A stretch of 64,000 nt of DNA, from NCBI GenBank assembly GCA_907163375.1, contig CAJQUW010011254.1, forward strand, positions 186,001-250,000. The letters are read 5' to 3'. Under the pieces are notes generated by a model. It was not told the DNA's origin, ran no database searches, and worked only from the letters and a program-made list of their open reading frames with translations. This DNA comes from Prostheceraeus crozeri. Taxonomy: Eukaryota > Platyhelminthes > Polycladida > Euryleptidae. Position numbers and translations under genes: made by a program. Of the stretch, positions 33,961 through 45,817 are shown in pieces. Within the stretch, counting starts at the first letter, position 1, and the number at the start of each line of letters is the position of its first letter.

Positions 33961-35347
33961 CTGTCAGATCTCATGTCAAACGCTCAACACAAGTGTGCGG
34001 TGATTATCCAAGTATTTTTTGTTATACACTTAATCTCAGTTCATTAACTACCGTTCCCCTAAAATTAGATGAAAAGAGGTTGAGCGAAGCATGGGATGTC
34101 TGATTTTTGAGTGACTTCCTTCTTCCTTACACGACAACTTTGGTTATCGACCTCAATAGGATAGTAAGCAGCTGCGTCGGAGCATTATCTCATAATTTAA
34201 GTTCAAAAAGTACTAAAACCGCAGAACATCAATAATGATGTGAAATGTGACAACGAAGGTCTTACATTGAATATCTAAACAGAATGACAACTATTAAGTC
34301 AGTGAATTTTTGTGCTTGTTGTAGCACGTTTGTAATAACGAAGTTCCTGATCAATTCTAGTTTTTATCCTTTACGAAGGAAGAGATGAAAATTCGGATCA
34401 TCCATATTGTCTTTCACTAACCTTTCATCAATTCTATTAAGTTTGTGAGTTTAAAGGAGATCCATACTTCTGTTCTTCAATTAATTTTTCATCTTTTATT
34501 TTCTATTCGTCACAGGAGGGCAAATAATTGAGACATGACTGTAAAATGTATTTAACAAGCGGTGAGTCATAAGTAGAATAGCTATGCTCATGTAATCCAT
34601 TCTACACAGTAATGAATTGTTATCAAACATGACCTACAGTAATAATTCTATATTTAACCAACAGTTATTCATGTAAAAATAATGAAATTCAAATTTCCGC
34701 GACTGCATTTCCGTCAGCTTTTCTTCATTGCTGCATATTCGAAAGTATTGTTTATCCTTACTCTGCAACAATTTTAAGAAAGAGGAAATCGTTATTTACT
34801 CATCAAGATAAAACTTTTTGAAATCCAAAAACAACAAAAACATGCTTGCTTCGATTTCCCTTTAGTAACAATTTGCTTTAGAGAAAATTGGAAATTTGTT
34901 TTCTCGCAATAACACTTCTTGCATGTTAGCTGAAGCGAACCCGAACAACTTGTGTAGTATGAGACGCTTGAAAATTTTTAGGAATTTTTCTATTGTAAAA
35001 TCATTTCGATCTTAATAGACACGTCATTCCTGTTTACGGACCAAGGACATTGAATCAGCTTCATGTGGAACTTCGTGAAATCACACTTCACTCGTCTGCA
35101 TCTTATCTGAATTCAACACCAATGTGAAATACGGAAACACAGTGGAATTAACAGATGAATTATCGTTGAAGGCTTGCAAGTGCCAGTTCGGGAATTGAAT
35201 AGAAAGATGCTCTCAGACTTGAACAATTTAAGCACGGCAGCCGTAGATGCTGTGTTTTGTCCTACATTGACTCATCATGACGGCTCGGAAGGGCCCAAAC
35301 TTTGACATTTAGAAAAACTGAATCAGTTGATGGACTGTGCACAGGCT
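33961..35347. other. Probable intron or intergenic DNA
   Basis: This is upstream of the Ser/Pro-rich exon. I found no earlier exon with confidence. Confidence 0.35.
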
Positions 35348-36003
35348 CATAGAGTAAGTATGTTAAGTAGAATGGTAACTCCGCATTTATTAAATCCCCA
35401 ATGTGTATACACTTCCGATTTTATTAAATGAACTCAAGTGAGATACAGTCGGAATTGTTTCAAAATGTGAGATATACACATATAGGCAGTTTTTAAGAAA
35501 TTACAACGGTATTGACTGATAATGATAGCAAAACAGAAGGAAATGATATTATTTTACAGATTGTCCGTGTCATGACAGCCTTGGAGAGGTAATATTTGTT
35601 AGATTGGCAACTCGATGACCTGCTATTGCTTTCATGAGTTTGAAATATGAAATTTCAGCCAACAAAGCACGAATAATATCGCGATTTTTTCATGAAGACT
35701 TCCATTGTAACACGGCTCATGAAATTCCCTTGATAATCAGCATAATTTCCGCCTAGCTAGGATGCTTATTAGCAAATAATCATTCATTTTGATATCCAAC
35801 TTGTTGTATACTACTTACATAGAGGAGTCATCTCGATAGTATAAAAATTGGCAAAATTTTGACATTTTTAAGAACTGCTCAAATAATTTTTTGGACCCGG
35901 GAACGTTATCTCCACAAGAAACTGAATCTTTTCATATAAAAATTTTCACTGTATACAGATACGTTTTTGAGTCGACACTCTACCTATATATCCCTACTCT
36001 ATG
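35348..36003 (+). mobile_element. MITE family CATAGAG, copy 2
   Basis: The ends are CATAGAGTAAGTAT and CCTACTCTATG with a perfect 8-bp duplication CACAGGCT (35340-35347 and 36004-36011). At 656 bp it is shorter than copies 1 and 3, so it has internal deletions, yet its duplication is intact. Confidence 0.85.
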
Positions 36004-36011
36004 CACAGGCT

Positions 36012-36740
36012 GCTCATTTTTTCCGGCCAATCGAGATATCATAAACATGTTTTGGACTGTTTGGAGGCGTACTAGCGAGTCATTGTGGGACGAAAGGAGC
36101 TATTGAAAGTCATTGAGTCATGTTTTTTGGCTTGCTACGCAATCATGAGAGACATTCGAAGTTCTCATGGTAATGCAACTTTCAAAACTTTCGAATATGT
36201 TATCTGTGATAAGATGTTAGGAATGAGATTATGAGATCTTACGTGTGGGTGCAGTGAATTCTTATTCATGTTGCAGCAGTCATAATCAGTCTAATTATAT
36301 TTTGGTGCATCAGAGTGACCTGAATACAAGAGGAATTGCAACAAGAACCACAGGAAACCATGTGAACTCATAAATCAAATCGAAATCACGCGAAGATTAT
36401 ACACGTGTACATCCACGTAAAGCGAAATTACTAAATTTGTATGATTGAAAATTTTCTCTAAATTTAGTTTTAAATAACGCAATTAGCTTAACACAAACAG
36501 TTGATATTTAATAAGAAGACAGAACATCGAAGAGAAAAACTGCAGAAAAAATCAAATATCTATAAAAGAAACAAATACAGTAAATACAGGAAAGGTGAAA
36601 GTGTAAATTTTGACTGATTGAACTTTTTGCATCGACCTATTTTTCTCACTTTTTGCGTCAAACATTGAAGAAATCAAATTGTTTGTTTCAGGATCTCTTA
36701 CTTTTCTCTTTAACTCCCACTTCATGCCCTTTATTCATCA
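36012..36740. other. No recognisable gene
   Basis: AT-rich sequence with no motif or repeat that I can identify. Confidence 0.35.
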
Positions 36741-36742
36741 TA

Positions 36743-37475
36743 CAGGATGCGGCATAAAAAACGTGACTAAATTTTAAAGTAGCATAACTTTCTAATAATC
36801 CAACAGAAATTAACAAATAAGGTCTAATTTTGAAGCCAATACACATCTTTATTATCATAATCAACGTAGCAGTGGTTGCATTTGAGGATGAGAGTATAAT
36901 ATTCATGCAAAGTAGAAGAACTCGAAAGCCAAGAAACTAGATGAAAAGATGAAAAGAGCCACGACTGAATGGAAAAGTGAGCCTACTTCCAATTCTTCAC
37001 TTAAAAGAATCATCATGGCGAAGTCTTTCTGTTGCAGATGATCGCACAACATCAATTGGGTGATGACTGGATCAACCCTCAGCAGAAGAGCCTTGTAACC
37101 GAACGTTGGAAATTTCGTATTTTCCTGTTTTATTTCTTCTAAAGGCTCCATGTCTACACTGTGTTTCACTGTAGACAACCTAAGCGCTAGCTGTGTAATA
37201 AAATAGTTTGCAAGAATTGCATTTAAGTTCTCCAACAATGAAACAAAATTGGTTTATCGAAAATTAGAAAAATGTTATGTAAAACTAAATTATGTTGACT
37301 GTGATCTTTTATGAATTATTAAATTCATGCTTATCAAACAATTTGATGCCAAATTTCACGAACTTTAATATAGATGTGAATTGGCTTCAAAATGAGACCT
37401 TATTGGTTAATTTCTGTTGAATAATTAGGTATTTATTCTACTTCAAAATTTAGTCACGTTTTTTATGCCACACCC
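36743..37475. mobile_element. TA-flanked element with ~115-bp inverted repeats
   Basis: The left arm begins CAGGATGCGGCATAAAAAAC. The inverse of the right arm reads GTGTGGCATAAAAAACGTG. The two stay alignable for about 115 bases (36743-36860 and 37365-37475) next to TA dinucleotides. The CAGGRTG-type end suggests a Tc1/mariner-related non-autonomous element. No transposase is present; the interior instead holds an exon-like segment on the minus strand. Confidence 0.75.
36987..37190 (-). other. Exon-like coding segment inside the inverted-repeat element
   Basis: On the minus strand a 204-base stretch (68 codons, phase 0 at both ends) lies between an acceptor-like TTTTATTACACAG and a weak donor GTAGGC. 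It encodes MEPLEEIKQENTKFPTFGYK, then LLLRVDPVITQLMLCDHLQQ, then KDFAMMILLSEELE. It looks like real globular protein and not like a transposase. Its phase does not match the acceptor of the exon at 33960. It may be a captured gene fragment, or a host exon flanked by coincidence. Confidence 0.35.
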
Positions 37476-37812
37476 TATGCATGTCAATGTTAACCACAGA
37501 AAAAAAGAGATGCGGCAATTGCCTCCACCATATCAACCTTGTTACAGCCCTGTTACACCAAATTCACCGGTATTCAGTATTAAAAGGTAAACCTAAATGA
37601 TTAATCATCAAATGAAGTGGAGACATAAAATCTTCATTTCTATTGGCCAAGAGAATTTGCCAATCACAGAAAGAGACAAAGTTTCAAATACTTCATCCAG
37701 AACTTTACTTGACATCCACTAAAATAAGACACGAAAGAAATGCTTTCTGGAGTTAGTATTTTGAAATTGGCATTGTAAACTTGTTTCAATAAGTGATAAT
37801 TTAGACCCTGAG

Positions 37813-38142
37813 ATGAAACAATTTATCCTCAGTGTCACTTGCCTCTCATTGATGTTTGGATTACATTATTCTCAAATATTACTTGAAAATGAACCCATGT
37901 CATCGTATGTTCGTTCCAATGCTTGCACACGCTTTTATCCTTGCGTTTATGAATTGAAGAAAGTGAGGACAAAATTCATCCCTGATTGTTTTTTCGGCTG
38001 GCATGAACATCCATACAAGTATCCTGCAATGCAGTTTTTCAAGAAATCAACATCAGAATGTCATTTCTTCTCTCCGCAGCCTAAAAAAGATTGTAGTTGC
38101 TCATTTCCCACTGATGCGGATTTTGTAACAAATTTTCAATTG
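37813..38142 (+). CDS. First exon of a secreted Cys-rich protein
   Basis: The frame opens with a clear signal peptide (MKQFILSVTCLSLMFGLHYS). About 90 residues of mature sequence follow, with six Cys residues in the order NAC, YPC, PDC, SEC, DC, SC. Aromatics are frequent (FFGWHEHPYKYPAMQFF). The exon ends phase 0 at TTG|GTGAGT (38143), a strong donor. Read-through instead would end at 38166. I do not recognise the family; it could be a venom-like, mucus or extracellular matrix peptide. A possible next exon in phase starts after CTTTCCGCAG near 38590 (ILMVWQQCFILPEICL...), but that is weak. The large hAT element at 39084 lies downstream. Confidence 0.6.
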
Positions 38143-38253
38143 GTGAGTCGTTTTCCTGTGATTTAGGTATATTATATGTTTAAGGATATTAGTAAGAGCA
38201 ATGTTCTAAATGCCAAGCTCGAAGTTCAGGGATATAATACACTGTAAACTGTA

Positions 38254-38302
38254 GGGCACTAACGTAGGCACGAAGCCGAAATTTCGTGCCAGTTAGCGCC
38301 TT
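38254..38302. repeat. Short stem-loop
   Basis: GGCACTAACGTAGGCACGAA pairs imperfectly with TTTCGTGCCAGTTAGCGCC around a short loop. Related words (AGTAGGCGCCACTAGGCAC) follow at about 38325, so this may be a small foldback element. Confidence 0.45.
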
Positions 38303-39075
38303 TCTACTGCCTCGAGTCACCAGTAGGCGCCACTAGGCACTAATAGCGATATCGTTCTCTGTACAACTTCGTGCTAACTCCCGGACTAATTTCAACTAGT
38401 ACTTTATATAATTACAGATTCACCCGAAAAACCCACTGTTTTGCTCACCAGTTATTTTAACCCTGGTACTTTCGTCTTCACTATAAATATTACCGTAATG
38501 CGTTTTCAGACGCTTATCTTTTCAAACCTGAACATGTTGCGTCATGTCTAATTTTGGATAATAGAGATGCATGGCACTTACTTTCCGCAGATTCTGATGG
38601 TGTGGCAACAATGTTTCATTCTGCCAGAAATATGTCTCATTTTCACCGTTTTCCATGGATCATTTGCTTGTGAATTTGTGTCTCTTTTGCTTGCACATGA
38701 GGATGACAATCAGATGCCAGCTGAAGCATTCTACGGAGAACAAAACTTGCAAATTATTATTTAAAAACGTGACTTTTCCACATCTTTATTTTCTTTAATG
38801 AATATTCAGGGCCAGTTTCTCTTTAAGCATTTAATACTTGAAGCAGGGTTGTTAAATTAGTTGTAACTGTATTTTCAACATCCGATCGTGTTGAAGAATT
38901 CAAGAGGGACGTCAGCAAGCTTCTACTAAGCTTCATAATTTTTTTGTCAAATATATTTGACATGCGAATTTGAAAAGCAAAATCACTGCTTGCTGGTTCA
39001 CTGGCTTACTTGTTCTCTGAGGTGAGTTACAGCAAGAAAAAATGGTGATGCATTGACACAAGATAGCAGCGGGAG
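38303..39075. other. No firmly recognised gene
   Basis: This contains only the weak candidate second exon near 38590-38764. Confidence 0.3.
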
Positions 39076-40133
39076 CTAGTGAGCAGTGGTGTGATTACGG
39101 ATTTTCAGATTTTTCGCGCCGGAAGTATTTTTTCGCGCCATGATTAGTTGTTTTAAGAAATCGTTAGACGCTTTGTAGTATCTTTGTTATAGTGAAGAGG
39201 GGCAAGTCAATGATAACACTGAACATATTTTTCATGTACCGTAAATAGTCAAATAGTTCAATAGGCCCAAAATATGATGAATACACGTAGTCACGGATAT
39301 CTGACTGTCTTATTTTTGTATTGAGAACAGTGAAAAACTATTCTAACATTATCATAAACTATCACGATCACATTCAAAATTAAAACCTTAATCCAAATGC
39401 TTTTCAAAACAGCTATCTTATACTCATTATGATACTGCTCTATTGAAATGCTTAATTTCAATGCAATTATGATAGATACTATAAATTATAACGCTTTATT
39501 TCTAAAATATCGACAACCGTGCTTATGATTATTACAGTTATTCTAATTTGAAAATAAGTATAGACCTTCCTATTTTTCAAAACCCTTTTAGTATTCACCC
39601 ATCACATCAATTTTTTTAAAAATACATGTATTTATAAAAATTCTATTTTTTGCACAAGACAATACAACATCTTATACCCTGATGCATAAGAACCACTACA
39701 TCAACAAATTAATTACCTTCAATAAAATGAAGAAATAAAACTGTCTAACTGTATACTCGTCTATCTCAAACAACTTCAAATGATCTAATAAAAAACAATC
39801 AAGATATAATTTCATAACAATAACAACTTTTGGAAAAAATGACAGAACAACGATAACTTCAAAAATATAAAACGTACCGGTATCTAACAATTGTACATCA
39901 AGGTAAACTTTCTTGCACGCACCAGAAACAATAAATATCATTTACCGTTCAAATTAGATTAATAACAAACAGGATCACTCAAATACTAATGCGCATTTGA
40001 TTTCTACGTGAAATTGTACGATTGTACGCATTAACGAAGATAGCAGTAAATGATTTTTAAGGTTCGACTATTTTACAAAACTTTCTGGACTTAATAACTC
40101 GCATAAATATCCTAGTACGAAGATACATGGAGT

Positions 40134-41357
40134 TTAATCGGATGAAAAGCGGAAATGTTTATTATTAACACTCGTGGGTAAGTCTTTGACTGTAGCTAGT
40201 TCTACCGCCTTCCGTTTTATAACAGTTTGTGTTATCTTTTCGCTTTGCCTTTGTCTCTTTTCGATTATCTTTTCCTTTTCTCGACGAAGTTCCTCGATTT
40301 CCTTATTGTTTTTGTCCTTCAATTTAAGTGTTTCCTGGAACGTTCGTTCAGCATCTTCTTGCACTTGAACTTTCTTTTTTATCTCTTCTTCTTTTTTCTC
40401 TATCTCTGATGAAAGATTAGCCATCCTCTTACTGGCTTTCTTTTCCGCTTCCACCTCCACGAAGAGTTGTTTCTCTAGCTGAAGTCGTTTCTGGTTTTCA
40501 GAGGCATCCATTTCCTCCTGTAGTCGTCGTCGATAAGTCGCACAGGCACTATTACAGAGCTCTATCAAATTGCACGATATCGGCATGTTGCTTACAGTCC
40601 AACCTTTCGCCTGAAAACACGACTTCGTCACTACTAATGATTTGACCGTGTTTGCCGCAAGGGAATTTCTTTTTTTCGTGACGGTGTTGTTGAGGATGCT
40701 GAATACCCGTTCAACTTCAGCATTGCCGCGAGGAAGGACAAGAACAGCTTTTACAAGACGCATCAACAGTGGCCGTTTCCTACTTTTATCAACATTTTCC
40801 CAGTTATCCACCAGATCTGTTGTCGAAGTCGATGTTTCAGCTTGGTGCAGCCTCGCCTCAACGATAAGCGAATCTATTTCATTTCCAGATATCACTCCGG
40901 GTAGATGCCGAGCCAGCTTTGATATCCAACGTTCGAAACGTGAATCCTTTTGGAGTTGTGGATTGATAATTTGACATGATCGAAGAATTTTATTTTTCAG
41001 TGGCAAATATTGTATCAATTTTTCAGTACCAACCTTGAAAAAAGCTCTGACTGAATCCAAACATATCACCATCTCATCTGGAGTCATATCTGCAAATGCG
41101 CGTCTCGCTCGTTCACCCATAGCAATTTGAAAGGGATGCAACCAAATTGAATTATTATCAACATCCACTTTCCACACTTTTGAAGGAATTTTATCTGACT
41201 GAATAAATCGAACAAGCCAACGTTTTAACGATCTATTGTTTCAGAAAACAGAAGATGGACATGACAGCCGCTACGTTGGAACAATGACTCAAAATCATGC
41301 AGAGGCTGTAAAACTTCAGCAAGAAACAACAAGCCGGTATGCTAAGCACTTCGTATT
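40134..41357 (-). pseudogene. hAT transposase C-terminal half with long coiled-coil tail
   Basis: The main open frame (40134-41177 from the first Met, open to about 41245) contains the dimerisation motif LPRGNAEVERVFSILNNTV followed by KKRNSLAANTVKSLVVTKSC. A Lys/Glu-rich coiled coil of about 120 residues (KKEEEIKKKVQVQEDAERTF and similar) then runs to KHFRFSSD at the end. A neighbouring frame at 41246-41357 continues the protein upstream (LLFLAEVLQPLHDFESLFQ; CHVHLLFSET), so one frameshift lies near 41245. An acceptor-like TGCTTAG precedes it. The N-terminal BED finger and first catalytic residues are not found. hAT proteins with such charged tails occur in several marine invertebrates. Confidence 0.82.
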
Positions 41358-41868
41358 TTCATGACATATCATTTTATTTAACACTTTTCTACAGGAGTTC
41401 TGTTTTTATCATTTTCAGTTAGCATGTAACTCAAAGAAAAACAATAGACCCTGTAAAGTAAATAAATCAATAATTCTAACATATTTCAATAATTTATTCT
41501 GTGGTTTTAATGTAAAATTTGATTCCAAATGACATTGTCAATTTTTGATTACGGTACCTAAATCGAAAGACCCATAGGTCTATGGTTTCATGAATTCTCA
41601 AATAGATTGTTATTTAATGAGAATAGACCTATGTCAATGAAAGCATGGAGGTGGCTCGATTAACTCCCAGAATTGAATAGAGTAGCATTGATTGATTTGG
41701 ATAATATTTCTTCAAATTGTAAATCTTAATACTTTCTCAGAATCCGTGATAGCAAGGAATGCGTATTCTACTTAATCGCGCTTTATTGTAGATTGCTTGC
41801 AGTATTATTGTAAATAATTCCCATACACAAGTACATGAAAAACAGTAAACATCAATTACCGAAAAAAT

Positions 41869-41991
41869 GTTCGGAGACCAGCACTATGAAGTCATCAAGG
41901 ATCCAGAAAGGATGGCGTACATCAAAATTTGTGACCCCGTGGCCACAATCTGCGTAAATCGTGAAATTCCAATTCATAAAGTAAAATAGAC
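41869..41991 (+). other. Short unrecognised frame inside hAT B
   Basis: ATG 41869 opens 40 codons (FGDQHYEVIKDPERMAYIKI then CDPVATICVNRE) before TAG. The residue mix is protein-like but short and unknown. It may be a fragment of the element's missing N-terminal region or chance. Confidence 0.2.
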
Positions 41992-42133
41992 GATGCGTTG
42001 GTATAAGGTTCAACTGAACCCAAAACCTCGCCTAAACAGACCTCGTCGAAAGACAATATCTGGACGGATGAAATGTTGGGAATACAATAATGATTCCAAC
42101 GGCATCAGTTATCTATCTTTCATTATATATGTA

Positions 42134-43163
42134 CAGGGTGACTCAAAAGTCTTAATCGAGTTTCAAATCAAGATTTCTCAGAAGTATTAACATTATAAAC
42201 TGAATTTTTCGTTTATGCTGTAGAGGAGGAACCAGAATTTTAGTAGCAGTTCGCATTTGTGAAAAAAATCAGGTTGTAGGTCCAACCAAGCTCATTCATA
42301 TTATGTAGGTCAAGCGATTTATCAGATGTCATGAAAAACGTCTTTCATCTAAAGCTTTTTTTCTGATTGACTGCAGCCACAAATAATTTTTATGAAATCT
42401 GATTGACTTAGAGACCTAAAAAGTATAAAGAAGTCTTAATGCACTAACGTCCATTGAAACAATAAGCGGAAGGTAAATAAGAAGCAGCAATGAAGAAAGA
42501 TAATAAAGAAGAAAGGTAAGCTAACCATGTCCATTAATGTGTGATTAGTACTTGCCATGATGGTTGTCAAACTTCTACACTAGCACATTAGCTATGCATG
42601 ACATTGTCATGCAATGTCGTTGAATTGAAGCATAGGCCTAGATATCTGTGAATTGCGACTAATTTCCACGACGTCTTTCCAACAAGATGGCGCACCGCCT
42701 CATTGGAGTCTAAAAGTCAGAGTTTCTCAACATCCAACTTCCAAATGGCCACTGGCCACTGGATCAACTGGCCAAAAACGAGCAGAGATCTGACGCCTCT
42801 TGATTATTTACTGTGGGGTCACATCAAGAAAATGGTGTATAAGAATAGGCCAACATGCAACAAAGAACTGCAAGTGAAGATTACTGAAGCAGGTCCAGTC
42901 CGTGACGAAAGTCGCAATCATTAAGACTTTCGAAAACTTCAAAAAACGCGTCATTCTTTGCATCGAAGTAAGCTGAGCTTACTTCTAGCATATATAAAAT
43001 ACAAGTCTTCTTGGAAATTCTGGTTCTTCCTCTACAGCATATACGAAATACTAGTAAACTAGTAACTAGTAATACTAGTAGTGACTAGTAATACTAGTCA
43101 TAGTGTAAATACTTGCTGAGAAATCTCATTCTGAAACCCGATTAAGACTTTTGAGTCACCCTG
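42134..43163 (+). mobile_element. Mariner-like element nested in hAT B
   Basis: It starts CAGGGTGACTCAAAAGTC and ends with the inverse, both next to TA. Inverted repeats extend about 100 bases. The right one has been expanded by an ACTAGTAATA-type array at about 43056-43105. At 1.0 kb it is shorter than an autonomous copy. Confidence 0.88.
42680..42924 (+). pseudogene. Mariner-like transposase remnant
   Basis: FQQDGAPPHWSLKVRVSQ with the second catalytic Asp is followed, after a frameshift, by WPKTSRDLTPLDYLLWGHIK with the third. The helix-turn-helix region and first Asp are deleted. Confidence 0.75.
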
Positions 43164-43268
43164 TACATTGAGAATCATTATCAAAAACGAAAAAATCGTG
43201 TCATCTACAGGACTCTATATAGTTTCTAGCCTATTTCAAGTGCTTCATAGTTATTTGTACAATATATA

Positions 43269-44743
43269 CAGTCCGTTTCATAAAAAGTGGATCATCCTAA
43301 AATTTGACTAAATAAAACATAAGTATGATACAGAAAGCATTGTTCATGTTATTTCATGTCCCTAATATATTTAAATGTCCTAAAATAATCTGATAAGCTA
43401 TGATACAGTAACGGTTCTTAAGAAGCCAATATTTTGTGGCCCTATCCTTATTGTCAATGACATTACCAATTCGTCTGGGCATTGATTCGATGATATCGTT
43501 GATTTTTGACTGATCTAACTTTCTCCACTCTCTTTTTAACAGTGACGTAAGTTGTGATACGCCATCTGTAGGTAGCAGTGAACGACGAACGTTACGTTTT
43601 AGAATACTCCATACATTTTCTATGGGATTCAGATCAGGAGAACGAGCTGGCCAAGATAATGTCCTAAGCCCTAATTGAGACTTGCATAAGTTGACTCTAC
43701 TACTCCTGTGACACGTAGCATTATCATCCATAAATAACCACCTTGTACCCGGGGACGATGTAAATGTCTCGGAATTTCCTGATCACTATCCTTCAGACGG
43801 ACTGATGCCTCATCAGACCAGACAACCCGATCCCATTGATTTCGCCAGTGACAATGACTCATTGCCCATCTGAGACGTCTTTTTGTATGCTGATCTGATA
43901 ATTCGACCTGAGAGGGCCTCTTACAGCTCTTGAAATTCGACTCAATAAGTCTTCTATGAATAGTGGACTTAGAAATAGACGAGTCTAGTGCAGCCATCTC
44001 AGTTAACGAGAGACTTGGATCAACTTTAACAAATCTCAAAATTAGGCGGTCTCTACGTTTGGATGTTTTGCGTGGACGGCCAGAGCCCTCTTTACGACAG
44101 AGTCGAAAATCATCATTATGCCATCGATGCACATTTGTGTAAGGGACATTTAGTCGCTTGCTTGTAGCTCGCAAAGAAAAACCTAGTTCTGGCAAGGCTG
44201 ACACTTTGCCTTTTGTGAATGCGATCTCGTTATTGTTGATTTGTGCTTTGTATTGTTTTCAAACGGTAAGAGATAGATTTCTAGATGAAAGCAATCAGGA
44301 GTGCTGCCAACACCACCGCAACGAAGTCAGGAAGCTATGGAACATGAAGTCCAGTTAATCACATGTAGCAGTTACATTATTGTTGATGAATAATGGTGCT
44401 ATACTGGCTCTGATTGACCGATTTTCTTTATTTTTGTTTTGCTTGATAGCTTTTGGCTTGTAGAACAACATATTACATAACAAAGGAAACAAATGTAATT
44501 TTATAAGAGTGAGGTATGATTTTGTGTAACATTGCTAAATGAAGATCAAATTATCTACTACTTTTTTATCTATAACAGGAAAACAACTCAATATTCATGC
44601 TTGAAATTTCCAACAATGATATTAGTAAGCACAACTGACATATCTTCCAAATTTCAGAGAAATTCGTTCAAGTTTGGCGGAGTTAGACAAAGTTGAAGTT
44701 AATGCGATGTTTAAGGGTGATCCATTTTTTATGAAACAATCTG
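43269..44743 (-). mobile_element. Tc1-like transposon nested in hAT B
   Basis: The left end CAGTCCGTTTCATAAAAAGT and the inverse of the right end ATTTTTTATGAAACAATCTG are flanked by TA. The element is about 1.48 kb with a minus-strand transposase. The window's first 92 bases are a second copy of its left end, so the family is multicopy and recent. Confidence 0.88.
43354..44204 (-). pseudogene. Tc1-type transposase with an internal deletion
   Basis: From MSALPELGFSLRATSKRLNV (44204) the frame carries the paired-like DNA-binding region, a GSGRPRKTSKRRD hinge and RVVWSDEASVRL with the first catalytic Asp. After RPRVQGG roughly 65 residues are missing and the frame changes. It resumes at FMDDNATCHRSS (second Asp) and runs through SPDLNPIENVWSIL, with Glu exactly 34 residues later (DD34E), to the end at 43354. 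The catalytic triad is conserved, but the deletion near 43720-43745 destroys function. Confidence 0.85.
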
Positions 44744-45019
44744 TATAAAGTGTGAAGTTAGACGGTGAACGGTCGGTTGGTCTGCGTGCTTTGATTGTCT
44801 CAGGTTTTTCATGAATTTGGAATGCTTATAATCGTCCGTTTTGGTCGATATTTGCATCAATAGAATCGTCATAATATTCTACACATCTTTGCATTATCGG
44901 TTTTTTCGCTCGCATCCTTACTCCTTGTCATTGTCCTTCCTTTGTTGTCAATTGCATTTGTGTCAATCTGCGCATGCCCAGTTTATGAACACATATCCAT
45001 GCTATACTTTGGTGCTACG

Positions 45020-45727
45020 ATGACAAACAGACAATTGCGGTCGGGATCTCGTGACGATTTAGCTGATGATCTGAAGGCTTTCATACTACAAGTCGAAGCA
45101 AGGCTTGCGTCTAGAATCGATGACGTAATAACTCGCTTGTCTGTCCTGGAATCTCGCTTTAATGATATCGTAATCGAGCAAACACGCCTTGACGTTCAGC
45201 ATAAGTCTTTAATGGATGTTATTTCGAAACAACAGATGACTTTAGAAAAATTTGATTTGCAAAGCCGTCAATCGAACCTAATAGTCACTGGCGTTCCGGA
45301 AAATGAAATCGTGGATGAGTTCCAGACGCTAAAAACAGATGCCTCAAAGATCAATGACATTTGTATACTGTCAACACAGGGTTTCGTGAAAGTTGACATC
45401 GCTACCTGTTTCAGAATCGGCAAAAAGACTAATGGTAAAATAAGACCAATTAAAGTAAAATTCAACAACGTTAAATTGAGAAATGATGTATTACGCAATC
45501 AAAAGTCGATGCGGGAAAAGTTGTCGTCTGCTTGGACTAGCAACAATGTTTTTGTAAATCCGGACTTATCCCTATTAACGCTACTTGAGAATGCTCGATT
45601 GAGGAAACGCTTAAAAGAAGAAAGAGTATTTGTTTTGCCCACAGATAAGATATATATCAAGAACGGAAATCTCTTCAAGAATGCCACTATCTTGGATAGT
45701 GTAAAGATTCTCCAACAACTGTCTTGA
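45020..45727 (+). CDS. LINE ORF1 protein (coiled coil plus RRM-like domain)
   Basis: From the Met of MTNRQLRSGSRDDLADDLKA the frame gives 235 residues; the upstream in-frame Met at 44942 would add 26 with no ORF1 character. Residues about 20-100 form a heptad coiled coil (RLASRIDDVITRLSVLESRF). The following domain has SRQSNLIVTGVPENE and KIRPIKVKFNNVKLRNDVL, typical of the RNA-binding ORF1p of non-LTR elements. ORF1p coats the element RNA as a trimer. The frame is intact and ORF2 begins about 90 bases downstream. Confidence 0.85.
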   Translation: MTNRQLRSGSRDDLADDLKAFILQVEARLASRIDDVITRLSVLESRFNDIVIEQTRLDVQHKSLMDVISKQQMTLEKFDLQSRQSNLIVTGVPENEIVDEFQTLKTDASKINDICILSTQGFVKVDIATCFRIGKKTNGKIRPIKVKFNNVKLRNDVLRNQKSMREKLSSAWTSNNVFVNPDLSLLTLLENARLRKRLKEERVFVLPTDKIYIKNGNLFKNATILDSVKILQQLS

Positions 45728-45817
45728 CTTGTAACCTTTAGTGGTATCAAATTCGACCAGCTTATCAGTGTATACTCATCCTTCGTACGAAAACACTACT
45801 CTGATTCCCTCGAAATA

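Noticed and set aside
41247-41340. Plus-strand exon-like segment preceded by TTGTTTCAG (KTEDGHDSRYVGTMTQ)
   Set aside because: The opposite strand at this position reads as the upstream continuation of the hAT transposase (LLFLAEVLQPLHDFE), so the plus-strand frame is a shadow.
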